Shown here one piece after another: positions 42,855 through 54,930 of a stretch of 64,000 bases of DNA. Both the position numbers and the translations under genes were made by a program. This DNA comes from Isoetes taiwanensis (taxonomy: Eukaryota > Streptophyta > Lycopodiopsida > Isoetales > Isoetaceae). The notes under the pieces are model-generated. The model saw only the letters and a program-made list of their open reading frames with translations, was not told the origin of the DNA and did no database searches. Position 1 is the stretch's first letter. Every line of letters begins with the position of its first letter. Location of the stretch: NCBI GenBank assembly GCA_021234155.1, contig JAJEKV010000334.1, positions 252,001 to 316,000 of the forward strand, in the 5' to 3' direction.

Positions 42855-44442
42855 TTTTTTTGTTGAAGGACGTCAGACTTTATTCAATCAAAGAGTCAAA
42901 TACAAGTATAAATGCAGAGACAGGAATAAAATCTCAGCGGATAAGCAGAGACCCACCGAGTGAAGCAACCTGCCTAAGCATAAGAGTGCACATCCAAATA
43001 CTCCTCAAAAATCAATCGCCCCTTGCGAGGGCAAGTGAAGAAAAAGTGATAATGACTTTACAATGTAACCTTGAGCTTCTTGGAGAACACGATTATCTGC
43101 CACATCCAGACCTTTGAAGATTACCAATCTTCATCTTTTCCAGATAGTCCAAAGCAACCATCCTGCTGCTAGATGAAAAGCCTGGCCTTGTAACTCTGTC
43201 CAGTACTTGGGTAAATTGCCAAAAAGCGGTTGTTGACTTATTAGTGAAACACGAAAAAGGTAAAACAACCAAAGTCCCATACACGTCTAAGGTGTTCACA
43301 CATGAAAAGAAATGCTCAATGGTCTCGGATCCACGCTTGCATCTTTGGACACGATTTGATATTCTAGGGTTAAACTTATGGACAAGCACATTAACATGAG
43401 ACACCTATGAAGAATCGCCACCAAAAAGCGCCACTTTAGGATGAAGTAGCTTGTCCCATGCCCAAGACCACACCTTCTACCATTGAAGAGAAGGAAGTTG
43501 AAGAGACCACTTATTAGGCGGAGGAGGAAGAATATCGATTATCAAGCAACAAGCGATACATAGAGTTCACAAGTTTGCACTCCTTAATTTCTTCATGACA
43601 AACCCATACCAAAATATCTTCTTGGTGTGGCGAGAATAGTCAGTAGAAAATCAGCAACTTTTTGCCAAAGAACTCTATCCCATCGCCCCAATAGAAACTT
43701 TAACGAAAAGCCTCCCATGTCAAAGAATCGGCACGAGTCATACCATCTTTGCAATAGTTAAGATTCCAAAGCACTTTTCCAACGTCTTTGAGTCAATGGG
43801 TGCTTTGGTAAAGCAAAGTCGTTGATTGTCTACCAAAGGGATCCACCAACAAGGTGCATTCAAGCTGTACACAAGCGGTTGGACTGATGTGAAATAAAGT
43901 TTTGATGTGTGTGCCGGGAATCTAACAATCCCTTTAAGAATGGAGAAGCATTATGATAAGGCCGCAACTCATAAAATAAACTCCATGGAAGAACGAGGTT
44001 TGAGTGTGACTTTACCAAAAGGGATACAATAGGTAAGAGCACATTGCAATAAGCCGTAACCCGGAGAATCATCCTTACCTCGAGAAGCCGCCAAATGAAT
44101 TTTGAGATCATAACCTTACTCTGCAAATGGAAATCTGTCATGCCCAAACCTCCAAACCGGACTTAGGTTTTATACACTTAGACCATGCAAAGCGCCTCGC
44201 TTCATTTCCACCCCAGATAAAGTTTCTAACAACACCCACAATCTCCTGAAACTTTGAGTGGGAAGCAAGAATGGCAGAAGCCATATAGACATGTGTGTTG
44301 CTTAAGACATGCTTAGCAACTGTTACCCTTCCAGGCATAGATAGCTTAGCCGTATCCCACCAAAAAAGGTGCCTCCGCAACCCCTCGATTATAACATCCC
44401 AAGCATCAGAAGTTGAAACATGAATACCCACTGGGATACCAA
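42855..44442 (-). mobile_element. 5'-truncated LINE (non-LTR retrotransposon)
   Basis: Reading on the minus strand, 44446-44138 encodes the end of a LINE reverse transcriptase (IPVGIHVSTSDAWDVI, LSMPGRVTVAKHVLS, NFIWGGNEARRFAWSK). It continues after a frameshift with GMTDFHLQSKVMISKFIWRLL. Further on is a zf-RVT-type segment (RVQRCKRGSETIEHFFSC). The 3' end carries a poly(A), seen as the plus-strand T-run at 42851-42861. The 15 bp target duplication and the loss of the endonuclease and most of RT are typical of an abortive target-primed insertion. Frameshifts and stops show it is inactive. Confidence 0.9.
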
Positions 44443-44457
44443 GCAAGTTGCTCTTTT
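44443..44457. repeat. LINE target-site duplication (right)
   Basis: Exact copy of 42840-42854. Confidence 0.9.
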
Positions 44458-44989
44458 AGGCGAGTCAAGTAACAAACCATCTTGATAAAGGTACTACAAT
44501 GAAAATAAATGATTATAGAGAAGTAAAACTCATTCTACTACAAAATTGCTATTATTTGACAAAAATATAAGATGGCTACTAGTGGTTAGATAAACATCAG
44601 TTGGTTTCTAGAAAAAAGGTTTTTAGGAAGTTAAAATGACCTCTATTTGGCAAGAAAGCAAGCAATGACAAGATAGCACGACTAGACAATATCATGCAGT
44701 CACCACACCAAGGCCAATTGACTACGAGCATGTTGGACATTAGCCAATTGACTACGAGCATATTGGACATGAGCTCTTTTGATGATTCTTGGAGAATGGG
44801 TGATCTTTTGATGCCAGGAAACTTGGTCTCCAGGATAATGGTGACGTTTTAAGTCTATCGGCAAAGCCAATTCAAAGTTCTAGAATGGGGGAGTTGATTG
44901 TGCATCATCAGGGCCTTCTCTAGAAGAGTTTTAGGGAAAGCTGCTTCCAGGGGATTTCAAGGACTCATCTTCTAGTGTCAATACCTCTA
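44458..44989. other. Gene-free, with 30 bp tandem repeat
   Basis: GCCAATTGACTACGAGCAT starts at 44713 and 44743. The rest shows nothing recognisable. Confidence 0.7.
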
Positions 44990-45165
44990 TGCTTTGACCC
45001 AGAGGTGGCCTCTAAACTTTCTAACCTTTTGTTCACACATGTTGTATTATTTGGAAACAACATTAATGCCCAAAAGTGGAAATGTTGTATTTAGGCATAA
45101 AAGACCAATTTTCCTAGAGAAGAAAAGTATTTTTTCTAAAAACCAACTGGCATATTGTTCTACCT
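44990..45165. repeat. Block A, copy 1 (of three)
   Basis: CTATGCTTTGACCCAG, CATTAATGCCCAAA and AAGACCAATTTTCCT occur here in the same order as at 47165-47345 and 47935-48110. Copy 1 is the most diverged at its ends. Confidence 0.85.
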
Positions 45166-45889
45166 TATTGCTGATGGGCGCTCTAGTGAATTCCCGGCCA
45201 TCAGATGCGAGAATATTCTGAGGGATATTCCCTCTAGTATGATCCCATTCCTACACCTCATAGGGAGCTGATGTGGCCCTATTCTTAAGGGCATTTGACA
45301 ACCATTGGAAAGGATTCCAATGTTGGGTTTGACTTTAAAATAGCAAGGTCGTATTCTAAAGCATGCCACACCCTATTGCACTAAAGCGAGGGAGAGGATA
45401 ATACCGCCAAATTAGAATAGAGAGGTGTGTGCAACAAACTTCCCCTGGTACAAAAAGCAAGCAAGCCCATAGCAAACTTCGGTGGGAGCGGTGGCCTCAT
45501 GCCTTCACCTCCATACACCAATCGCCCCAAGCATTCTTTAAGACCGCAAAAAAATGGAATGAAGAAACAGACTAGAGGATTCAAACCCCCTGCGCATTGT
45601 GTAGCTCCAAGCAGGGGCAGATCCCATGCATATGCTCAAGCACACAGACACCAATGCATTTTCCCATCCATTTTTTTTAATTTTACGTTTTACATTATGC
45701 AAACAATGAGTAACAAGAACACAAAGAATCTTGGTTTTATCTGAGATGACCACAAACTTCTTTTCTCCAAAGCACATATGCACACTGTTTCCAAGGAAAA
45801 ATGAGGAATTGTTTATGGTTTTATCAGTTTCCACAATGCCAAAAATCGGCAATCAAAAAACAGCACAAGAAAATAGGAATGCAAATGAT
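45166..45889. other. Gene-free spacer
   Basis: Overlapping ORFs on both strands (45427-45744, 45538-45852) have no motif or splice support. Confidence 0.4.
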
Positions 45890-46400
45890 CACCTAATTAT
45901 TGTTCATGACAGCGTTGTGCCTCCTTGCCATGGCGTCAATCCTCCTTAACTCCCTAATGAGAAGGGCCATTGCCAGGTTCATATGTTCTTCATGCAATAA
46001 GCAATTAGATCCTCGAAGCAATGCAACCTAGTGTTCTTCAATGCTTTACACACAAGAACAACACCAACGGGCTTCTTAGACCCCCAGCCAAACCTCCTCT
46101 TTATGGCTAAATTTACAAGCAAAGCCTGAAGATGCATTGGAAATGTAAGTCATCTAGAGCACTTTCCCTCTCTATTGCAACAACACCTACATGGCAGTCC
46201 TCACATAACTCAACAAGCATCTCATAGAACTCAGCTGGTGCATCCACTCCAGCCATGCCCAAAGTCACACTAACATCTAACAGGCCTGCAGGCTCTTCCT
46301 CAAGAGCATGTGCACCGCCCCTCCCGATGGATTTCCACGAACCAGAGTCGCCTTGAGCATTTCTACTATGGCGGCCAGCCCTCCTCGCGTCCCTCCTCAT
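45890..46400 (-). pseudogene. Unidentified coding remnant, frameshifted
   Basis: On the minus strand three frames carry consecutive protein-like segments. They are GLLDVSVTLGMAGVDAPAEF with YEMLVELCEDCHVGVVAIE, then HLQALLVNLAIKRRFGWG with VGVVLVCKALKNTRLHCFED, then MNLAMALLIRELRRIDAMA to a TAG near 45890. They read as one globular protein split by two frameshifts. I do not recognise the family. Confidence 0.4.
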
Positions 46401-46612
46401 ATACAGTGCTATGCTTTGCTAACAATGAAGAATAATGCGGAACACAAAAACACAAGCTCACCTTTGATGTGTAGGGCGCCTCCAAACTCCAGCTTTATAC
46501 AGTCTAAGAATGCCAGCTTCGCCATGTAAACAAATGGGCTTGCACAAAAACAGAAAGGCTTACCTTCTAATTTCGATCGCTTTGCATCGAACCATGGTTG
46601 TGCCTTCTTGAC

Positions 46613-46990
46613 CCCTTAGGCCTTTAACTTTCTAAATCTTATGTAATAAATATACCCTCGGCAAAGCATATCATCGGACAACATTTGAGCCTGGTCTATA
46701 TTCATGTTACATTGTGTGATGGCAACAATGAGTGGATTGCCTAGAGTGGATAGCCATACCTTAACATCCTTTTTTATACGTGCTTCCATATGCATACACA
46801 CCCCATCCATTGCAAACCATATGTTATAAAGATATGCCAACCTTCAATTGCAAACGTTATGCTAGGGTTGACCATTCGAACAATGTAAATAGAAGAAGTG
46901 GGGTCAAAGCATGGAGGGTGGGGCGTTTTTGCATGATTAAGCACCAATAAGCATCTAATCTTTGAAAATTTTACTTTTTTTTCTATCATT
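46613..46990 (-). pseudogene. Block B, copy 1: coding-like remnant
   Basis: Minus-strand frames read TFAIEGWHIFITYGLQWMG and MEARIKKDVKVWLSTLGNPL. DNA at 46785-46880 matches 47820-47925, where the related peptide FAIDSPHIFITYGLEWMG occurs. The shared peptide implies a once-coding sequence that was duplicated. The family is unknown. Confidence 0.4.
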
Positions 46991-47164
46991 TTTTTTTCTA
47001 TAACTTTCTGTTGAGGCTAAAATTTTGTATTCAAGGCTTAACATTAATGCGTTTCGGGAAAAATTATCAAAAATATAAAAAGAAAAATATTTTTCAAACT
47101 ACAAAAGAAATGTCTCTAGAAAGCACCCACTAAGCACCATGTGTCACTGACATAAAATGTGTAC

Positions 47165-47670
47165 CCCACCTCTATGCTTTGACCCAGTGGTGGCCTCCAA
47201 ATTTTCTAACCTTTTGTTCACACATGGTGTTATTTGGAAACAACATTAATGCCCAAAAGTGGAAATGTTGTATTGAGGCACAAAAGACCAATTTTCCTAA
47301 AGAAGAAAAATATTTTTCTAAAACCCAATTGGCATATCACCGGAGCAACATTGCTTCATGAGCCCTAGTCCCTATACGCCTTACATTGCTTTGATAGCAA
47401 CAACAGAGTAGATTGCCTAGCTGAATATGTTCCACTTGTGGAACTCTATGGAAAAATCTGGTCCTAAATAATTGTCTACCTATCGCCCAAATTTTCTGCA
47501 AAAGAGAAGCAGCTGACCAACCTAAATTTAAAAGCATTTGTACCAGTCAGATGAGTTTTATTGCATTAACAAATTCATTCAGTTTCCATAATGTTCCAAC
47601 GAAGAAGAAACTCCTATTGCTGCTCATGTATGAGAATGCAAAGAACAAACTCTATGAGAACTCTGACATC
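47165..47670. repeat. Block A, copy 2 (long version)
   Basis: About 500 bp matching 47935-48410 with moderate divergence and small indels (shared phrases GCATTAAC, GCTGAATATGTTCCACTTGTGG, CATTCAGTTTCCATAATGT). Together with block B it forms a larger B-A / B-A tandem duplication of about 0.8-1.0 kb. Confidence 0.85.
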
Positions 47671-47948
47671 ATCGCCCCCTTATCTGCAGCACCCTCGAAG
47701 GGCAACTGCTCATCTCCAGCCGCCGTCTGCCACATCGGGTCCTTCCATATCAGTCCATCCCTAATTGCTCTTTCAGAAGCCTTCCCTAAAAAAAAGCCAT
47801 ACCCTAACTTCACCTGTACTTCCATACGCATACACACCCCCATCCATTCCAAACCATATGTTATAAAGATATGCGGACTGTCAATTGCAAACATTATGCC
47901 TAGAGTTGACCATTGGGGCAACCCAAAAAGAAGAGTGGTGGCCTCCAA
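47652..47948 (-). pseudogene. Block B, copy 2: coding-like remnant
   Basis: A 98-codon ORF (IMFAIDSPHIFITYGLEW, GDEQLPFEGAADKGAMM) is related to the frame at 46613-46990. No family is recognised and no start or splice context is clear. It sits at the start of the second duplicated block. Confidence 0.35.
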
Positions 47949-48410
47949 ATCTTCTAACCTTTTGTCACAATTATGCTTTCAAGTTCACACGTGTTATGTG
48001 GAAATAACATTAATGCCCAAAGCGAAAATGTTGTTATGAGGCACAAAAGACCAATTTTCCTAAAGAAGAGAAGTATTTTTCTAAAAACCAGCTGGCATAT
48101 TACCGGAGCAACATTGCTTCATGAGCAATTCACCTATTCACCTTACATTCTGCAGCAACAGGCCTAGCTGAATATGTTCCACTTGTGGACCTCTATTGAA
48201 AAATAGTCCCACCTATGCCCAAATTTTTCTGCAAATGTGAAGCAGATCACAAACCTAAATTTAAAAGCATCTGTACCCGTCAGATGCGTTTTATTGCATT
48301 AACGAATTCATTCAGTTTCCATAATGTGCCAACCAAGATGAAAATCCCATTGCTACTCGTGTAAGAGAATACAAAGGACAAACGCTATGAGAACTCTGAC
48401 ATCAATAGAT
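47935..48410. repeat. Block A, copy 3
   Basis: Same order of phrases as copy 2, with an insertion near 47975 and scattered substitutions. Confidence 0.85.
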
Positions 48411-48805
48411 TCTGATACAATTATAGCATATGCCAATGGACATATCAGCTGCCGCAGTCTCAATCAAGCACAAGACATGGTACTACCCATAAATTTCAAC
48501 ACCACAAGAAAGAAGCTGGAATCAAGCTTGCTGTGGAAAAGAAAAATAATGCAACTCAACTTCACAATTATCTTGCTCAATTCAACATTATATCAATGAT
48601 ACAAGGGCTTAGGACATATTTATGGATCAACTAATACCTACAATGAATAGAATGAATCACCAAAACTTTTGGCACTTTCGGCCCGGCCTAGTCCAGCTGT
48701 AATGAAAAAGAGATTTTGCAAGCCGCACCTCACACCTGCAACAAATGCTCAGAATAATATTTTATGTACAAGTTTTCAGTTTGAGTCTGCAAGAAAATGA
48801 TTACC
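48411..48805. other. 3' flank of the CGR-like gene
   Basis: No ORF of note; probably 3' UTR and intergenic sequence of the minus-strand gene. Confidence 0.5.
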
Positions 48806-50443
48806 CTATTCCAAAGATGCTGGAACAAGTAAATGGAAGATCTCGTCTTCAGGTTTAAAAGACTTCTCTAGCTGCAAATCCTCGAACCGCTTTCCAATTT
48901 CTCCATCCTCTTGCAAGCCTACAGCTTCAAATTGCCTCAACCACCATGCTCGAGGTCTGTGTTTTACCTACAGAGATATACATTAATATAAATGAAGTTG
49001 CAGCTTCTCGAGATCAAACCAGAAAGTTAGACGGTAACAACAATAAGAAAGCATAGGGTATAGGGGAATAGCACCCATTTAATTAATGCTATGTGAAGCT
49101 ATTACCTCAAAAATTGGTTCACAGTTTTGAAGCAAGTAAAAATTCTACTACACAAATTTAGAGTATATATGACTTACAGGTCTTAAGCTTCCCTCAGCAA
49201 AGTCTGCATGTGCATTCGGATTTTGCATTCCTGCAGATTGTAGAAGTATGGCAATGAGTTCTTTTGTTACTCTACACATGCTACATGCATTGAACTAAAT
49301 TGCAAAATAGAACTGACAACATTAATACTCATGCAAATAGACTGCCAGTGCACAGCATGTTCTTCATATACAATGGTGGCTACTTTAGGACGCGCAATAT
49401 AAAAGTATGAAGAGATAGTACGCCTCACAAATTTACTCACCAAGAAAGACCACTAAGCTGTGGGAAGATAGCTTTGGAAGCTGTTCAAGTGTTCTGTTCA
49501 GTTGTCTAGTTGATAAATGTTCTAGTGTGTCTGTCACAAGAACAAGTGAAAAGAACCGAGCTCTGTAAGGCAGAGGACGAAAGACATCAGCTACATGAAT
49601 TATCCCCTTCTGTATGAAGTTATTGCAAAGCTGGTCGATAGGAGGTTGCATCTCAAATGGCTGAATGCCCCATGCTTCTATGTTTTCTTCGCTTAAAAGC
49701 CTTGAAACTACACCACATGTCCCAGGACCAATATGAAGCATTCTATGCATGTAGCTTCCATAAGCATCCTCTAGTAACAATAGCGCTTGGCAGACATTGA
49801 CTTGACAGCTTGACTGCGAAGATTTTTCACCTGAAAACAGAAGCGTCTCTATCAATCATTATTGCAGGAAGAAACACTCTCAATTGTTAACAACAATTAC
49901 CACTCTTTCTTGTTATGGCTTCGTCATTCTTAACAGCATCATTAGGTGGCATTTGTATGCCATTTGTCATGGGATGTGCCCCCATAGTCAAGTGTGGTTT
50001 TCCGTGTTCCCCATCTGAGGGCGTAGACTAAATCCAGAGAGACAGATGTGATTAGCATTGTGAAATGGATATATATAAGTTTGGATGGTGAAGGATGCAA
50101 TATAACAGCACAGTATTTTTCATGAACATATCCAAGATCTCACAACTTACATGAAGCGTACTGCTAGATATCCCAAAGGTGTACACCAGAAACATTATAG
50201 CGACCTAGGAAAAGGAAATGGAAGAGGTAAATTTCGTATGAACAAAAAGCTCACGTATACTTGCATCTGGCCTAAGGAACATCGCCATTACTATAAAACT
50301 GAAATCTCAAGATTGAACGAAACAACAAAGGATATACTTACGATAAGAATCGCACAGAATGATATTAAAGGTAAGGTTGAGCTCCATGCTTCTCGCTCCA
50401 CTAATCTCCGTCGTTTAGAAAATGTAGAGCGTTTTGCCGCCAT
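48806..50443 (-). CDS. CGR2/CGR3-like Golgi pectin methyltransferase, 6 exons
   Basis: Exons: 50443-50342, 50204-50151, 50027-49901, 49830-49441, 49231-49178, 48967-48806, all with GT-AG ends; about 294 residues. The N-terminus is MAAKRSTFSKRRR, a short basic tail, then a membrane anchor split over exons 1-2 (LPLISFCAIL / VAIMFLVYTFGI), giving a type II Golgi protein. Exon 4 carries the methyltransferase fold: ALLLLEDAYGSYMHRM, LHIGPGTCGVVSRLL (SAM-binding Gly loop), EENIEAWGIQPFEM, VADVFRPLPYRARFFSLV, TLEHLSTRQLNRTL. The tail PRAWWLRQFEAVGLQEDGE..FKPEDEIFHLL matches the family. Arabidopsis CGR2/CGR3 methylate homogalacturonan in the Golgi. Exon 5 reads GMQNPNAHAD then needs one T fewer in its TTTT run to reach FAEGSLRP and keep phase with exon 6; otherwise TGA follows. 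Stop TAG at 48806. Confidence 0.85.
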
Positions 50444-51530
50444 ACCGAAAGACTAAGTTACAACCATCACATGATCAAATGTTTAGCAACCTAAATACAA
50501 AATTCTAGTACTAGCTTGGTCCTAGATCTGTAAATAATAATGCAGAAAAGAAAATTGTAACCAGGCATAACAGTGACTAACAAACGGCAGATGGCATTTT
50601 ACCACGAAATATTTAAGTAAGATATGCGGATATATATTCAGATACTTAATTCCAGCATAAATAACTATAGATCTTGTTAAAGATCCATAAAATCCCTTAA
50701 AAATTGCATTAATTAGCTTCATTACGCAATGAAAAACACATTCATCCGGCGAGAAAATGTAGTACTTACAGAATAGGAGAAATGAGACCAATGACCTAGA
50801 AATCCGGCAAAGAATTGCGGTGCAGCATAGTATCAAGGAGCTGAAGGAAGGCTTGTCTGTCTACTAGCCTAGCTCGACGTGAACTAAATCTGCGGGCCTC
50901 TTTATACAGGGCCTCTTTATGGGGTCATGCGGACGTCTCATTTTTCACACGTCCGTTGCCATTTCGTAAATAAAAATGGATGAAAAGGTGGCATAAGTTA
51001 ACAAGTTGCTATGGCAACCAAGGGTTGCCCTCCATAGTCTTTGCTTTAAGGATAAGAGAATGCCCTTTTTGGGCTTTTTTACGAAGGGGAAGCGGGGCCG
51101 ACGCACTTTTGCCTCAATGTAAGGGCCGGTTGGGCCCAATCCATCCCGATCCATGTGTCAAAGATCTAAGCATTCGAACTAGAAGTGGCGGGTAAAAATA
51201 ATTGAAAGGTAGGTAAGAATGATGTGGAAGGTAGGGTAAACAAGCGAAGAAATGCGATAAAAATAAAGTAGAGTTGCGCACTACTTTCGGGTTTAGAAAA
51301 ATCGACGACACATGTCGCCTTTTGATTGGATAGGACAGACTAGATTGGGCCCAAAAGCGTCCCTTCGTATACAAGAAACCTCGAGGCTTAAATTAGGGGT
51401 GGAAGCGTCTTGCGCGGATTGGCGGAGAGCACACTGGCATTTGTCTACTAGACTAGCTCAACGTGAAGCAAGTTGGTCTGTGGATTTGCGTTATCCTGTG
51501 TTAGTAGATCATCGTGCCATCGATCCTCTT
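50444..51530. other. Upstream region of the CGR-like gene and intergenic DNA
   Basis: GTCTACTAGnCTAGCTCnACGTGAA occurs at about 50861 and 51441, a short direct repeat. Nearby ORFs have no support. The proximal 400 bp should hold the promoter, but no element is distinctive. Confidence 0.45.
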
Positions 51531-51670
51531 AATATACATGTTGTTCTTGATCTATTTCCTTTTAATATACATGTTGTTACTTTATCTATTTTAGTTCCTA
51601 TAGATATACATATTGTTACTCATCTATTTCCTTTTAATATACATGTTATTACTTTATCTATTTTCTTTCT
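51531..51670. repeat. AATATACATG minisatellite, four units
   Basis: Units of 33-39 bp start at 51531, 51564, 51603 and 51636, alternating TATCTATTTCCTTTT and TATCTATTTTAGTTCC ends. Confidence 0.85.
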
Positions 51671-52568
51671 GTAGATATAGTTGCTCACGATGAGCACTTG
51701 GCTCTAATGTTTCTCCTTTATAGTAGGGGGTAGCTTTCATACAAGAACCTAAGAAGCGATGGGCTAGGGTTTTGCTTCTTGGCATGGCATCCACGGTTTG
51801 TGGCGACCATCACGAATATTAAGTATTATAGGAACATTATACTTCATTATGTACAAAAGATGGTCGTCATCACGGATACAAAAGGGTAATTGCACAACAC
51901 AAGATTTGAACTTTTTCTAGTTGCAAGTCACACAACTTTGCCAAGTGTGCTACCAATACTTGTTGAAGACATTCCCTCCGTCTTCCTCTCCTTTGTTTCC
52001 AAGAGGTTCTCAGATAATCTAGAACCTACATGTATGCGACACTTGGCGTGATCGATCCGTTCGCGATTGGGCGATCGACCCGTTGGCTTAGATATATAAG
52101 GAGGCACCAACTTCTTGTCGAACCGTAGGTTCAGCGCCCGATCTTGAGCCTTAGGCATCTGTCTCATGTTCCTACTTGCCGGGCCATTGTACTCTTGATT
52201 CTTGTTCATATATTAGATTCTTCGGCCGATCTTGGCATATTAAGCTCAGGTATTTCTTGCATATTTTCCCGTATTTTCCTTGTTTTCGGCGTAGTTCATG
52301 ATAGTTTGAAGCGAGGTCCCCTATCGGTTCTTGCCTTCTCGATCCTAAGCATTCCCTTATTCATATTTGGTGGTTATTATCTCTATGGAGGAGATTTCAT
52401 CCTTATCACAATAGGTCGGCGACTTGTTCAAGTATGCCGGCATTTGCCGGTCGGATAATAAAGAGCTTAGAGAATGGGTTGCTTCACATGAATCTGCTTC
52501 GGCTACGGATTGAGACCATCGAGACCTAAAATTAGCTTGCCCAAGAAGTTTGGCGACATTGGTCTAAG
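51671..52568. other. Non-coding stretch upstream of a gag scrap
   Basis: An ORF at 52144-52458 encodes a hydrophobic peptide without motif. Proximity to the gag remnant suggests LTR or untranslated leader sequence, but no LTR pair was found. Confidence 0.35.
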
Positions 52569-52830
52569 CCGTAGTTTTTGAATCACATCAAGCTTGTGAT
52601 CCAACTCCATTCTCATAGATATTCCCGGCCCGGGGAACAAGTTGGGTTGATTGGTTCTCTCCTCGCGGGGCCAGCTCTAAGTTGGTTTGGTCCTTTATTG
52701 GAGAAAGGAACCCCAAAATTGCAAGATTTTGATGCCTTCGCTACTGAGCTTCGAGGCATGCTTTAGAGAGACCCGTCGTCGGCCTACAGCCGATCCTAAA
52801 ACTCTGTAATCTCAAACAAGGCTCTCGTCC
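52569..52830 (+). pseudogene. Retrotransposon gag fragment
   Basis: The frame reads HIKLVIQLHSHRYSRPGEQV, GLIGSLLAGPALSWFGPLL and FDAFATELRGML. This fits the retrotransposon gag capsid core (a helix, then G-x-A-x-x-W-F and D-F-x-x-F). It stops after about 65 codons and no pol follows, so it is a scrap of a Ty3/gypsy-type element. Confidence 0.5.
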
Positions 52831-53460
52831 AACATCAGTATATGCATCAGAATTTCGCCAAATTCTTTGTAAACCCTGACCTAGGATGATGTTGCGCCGA
52901 GATCGGTTTGAAGGGGTTTACATGAGGGTGAAAGCATGTAGGCTGGGGCAGTTTTCTTTTTGGCCAAAGCACCCCCTAAGCACCCTCCACGACTTTAAAA
53001 AAAATATTTTTAAAATTTCATTTCCCCATCATGCCCTTCCGTTCTTTGTGCGCCGAGAGAGAATTGCGCCTCTGCTGCGACCCTAGCTACATCGACCCAC
53101 TGATTGAAGCAGTACTTCTACATGATTAACCAAATGGCTATGATTCCGGCTTCTATTTCAAACCCTAGTTGCATTTCTATGGATCAAGCGGTACGCTATT
53201 TGGGCCTTAAAAAAGGTAGATCCTAAACCTCTATTTTTTGCCTCACGATTTTGTTTTGCTTTCATTTGGCTTTATCAGGCTCATGCATGCTTTATTTTCT
53301 AGGTCGAAATGAGGGTTTGCAAGCACTATTGAGGAATTCAATATTTACATAGTGTTTGCTTCAGGGCGAATTTATAGGGATCCAGAAACTTTAACTTAGG
53401 CTGATTGCTCCACATCTGATTTTCTTAGTGTTTGGAATCGTGAAGTAAAAGAAAACTGAC
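52831..53460. other. Intergenic / 5' flank
   Basis: No gene; may contain promoter and leader of the following plus-strand locus. Confidence 0.4.
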
Positions 53461-53967
53461 ATGGAGGAAATCAATTTAAGGAATATTGCTTTGGCTATTT
53501 CAACCTTAAAGGCAGAATTGGATGTCTTGACTGGTGCACTTGCTTCATTACAACATGATCTTAAAGAAAAGGAAACCGACTTAGTGGTGTTAGTGGGATT
53601 TTGCAAGGGTATGACCTTTTTCTTTGCATCAATTTCATTGGACATACAGGAAATTAGGAAAGATCTAGAAGGCTTGAGAGCCATTTGTCCAGATGAGGAT
53701 GTAGCTTTGAAACAAAAAACTGACGAGGAATGTTCACTTGGTCTTTCCCTGCTCACAATTTTGAAGAAAAAAAAGGAGGCAGACATTCGGCAGGATTTAG
53801 AAGCAGAAATAAGTAGGATAAGTGCAGTAATTTGTTTTAAGCAGGACAAGCAAGATGCCTTGAAAACTAAACTAGGGAACCTGCAGTATTTGAGGTCTTC
53901 ATTCCTTACCACCACACTGATGGGTGTAAAATCGCTAGTGGGATACAACTTTTGGCGAAGCGTTTAA
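53461..53967 (+). CDS. Coiled-coil protein segment, 168 codons
   Basis: MEEINLRNIALAISTLKAEL opens a strongly helical, Lys/Glu/Leu-rich protein with heptad-like spacing (LASLQHDLKEKETDLVVL; LEAEISRISAVICFKQDKQ). It ends after YNFWRSV at 53967. The coil continues in other frames downstream (54259-54618, 54660-54930), so this is probably the N-terminal part of one long protein that lost its frame. No family is recognised. It sits upstream of a zinc-binding segment and an FCP1-like domain in the same orientation. Confidence 0.45.
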   Translation: MEEINLRNIALAISTLKAELDVLTGALASLQHDLKEKETDLVVLVGFCKGMTFFFASISLDIQEIRKDLEGLRAICPDEDVALKQKTDEECSLGLSLLTILKKKKEADIRQDLEAEISRISAVICFKQDKQDALKTKLGNLQYLRSSFLTTTLMGVKSLVGYNFWRSV

Positions 53968-53976
53968 GCACTTTAA

Positions 53977-54930
53977 GTGCTGAAACTCGCGGACGTCGAA
54001 GCCCGTCACACCCTTCTCCCTCCTTTTCCCCTGGGCACGAAAACTCAGATCAGTATTTCATTGTTGATGATGGAGGCATGGAACGCGGATGATTTTCACA
54101 ACATCAGAGGTCTGTGCAATTCGGAGGTGAAGCCCCACGAGGAAGAAACTTGGTTGGAAAATAATGTCACGGATCGAGATTGGGAATCTGTTTGGACAAA
54201 GAAGTTGAACAAGGGAAAGATAAAATGGCACTATGCAAAGGAGCATCTTTAAGAGAAGTTGGAAACACTCTGCCGAAAAATCTACAAGAATTGTCACAAC
54301 AAAGAAGTAAGAAAGCAACTGGCCCTTGCTTTTGCGTTTGAAAATTGCACTAGATCAATAGTTGCATCTGAGGAACATAAAGTAAACTGGGCTGCATTTG
54401 CTGTGCAATGCCAAAGATACCACAACAATAGACAAGTAAAAACAGAGGCAGATGTTGTAGCACATGTTAGGAAAACTGAAATGAAGGCAAAGCCAAAGGT
54501 GGCAAATTTGGATCAAATGAGATCGGTGCATGTGATGAAAACATATAAAACCTTAGAGAATGCGGTACAAGAGATTGGAAAATCGGTTTTACTTATCACA
54601 AAGAATCACAGGCGGTAGGAAGTGAGCTGAAGCGGCAATGAGAAGGCCTCTCGAACTACAAAAATGATGTTGGAAGAATTTGAGAACGGTTTAAGACAGG
54701 CCACAAATGATTTGGCTACAAAGCGGGGAGGAGTTCAAGCTTAATCCAAAGCGTGAGTTGGAGGCGAAATTAAAGATTTGGAGCGGATCGGATGGAAACT
54801 TAAGCGCAGGAACAAGGTACAAAAAGCAATGAACCCTACATACATTAATGAGCGGATCAAATGTAAAATCAAACTTGAGGAGGAGTTAAAAGTTCTCGAA
54901 GAAAAACGAGACTTACGCATTTCTACATAA
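53977..54930 (+). pseudogene. Continuation of the coiled-coil locus, several frames
   Basis: ORFs at 53977-54252 (EETWLENNVTDRDWESVW) and 54259-54618 (KIYKNCHNKEVRKQLALA, TYKTLENAVQEIGKSV) are separated by a TAA in one frame. Further pieces (FENGLRQATNDLATKRGG; RIKCKIKLEEELKVLEEKRD) alternate between frames. This is consistent with one decayed ORF. Confidence 0.45.
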
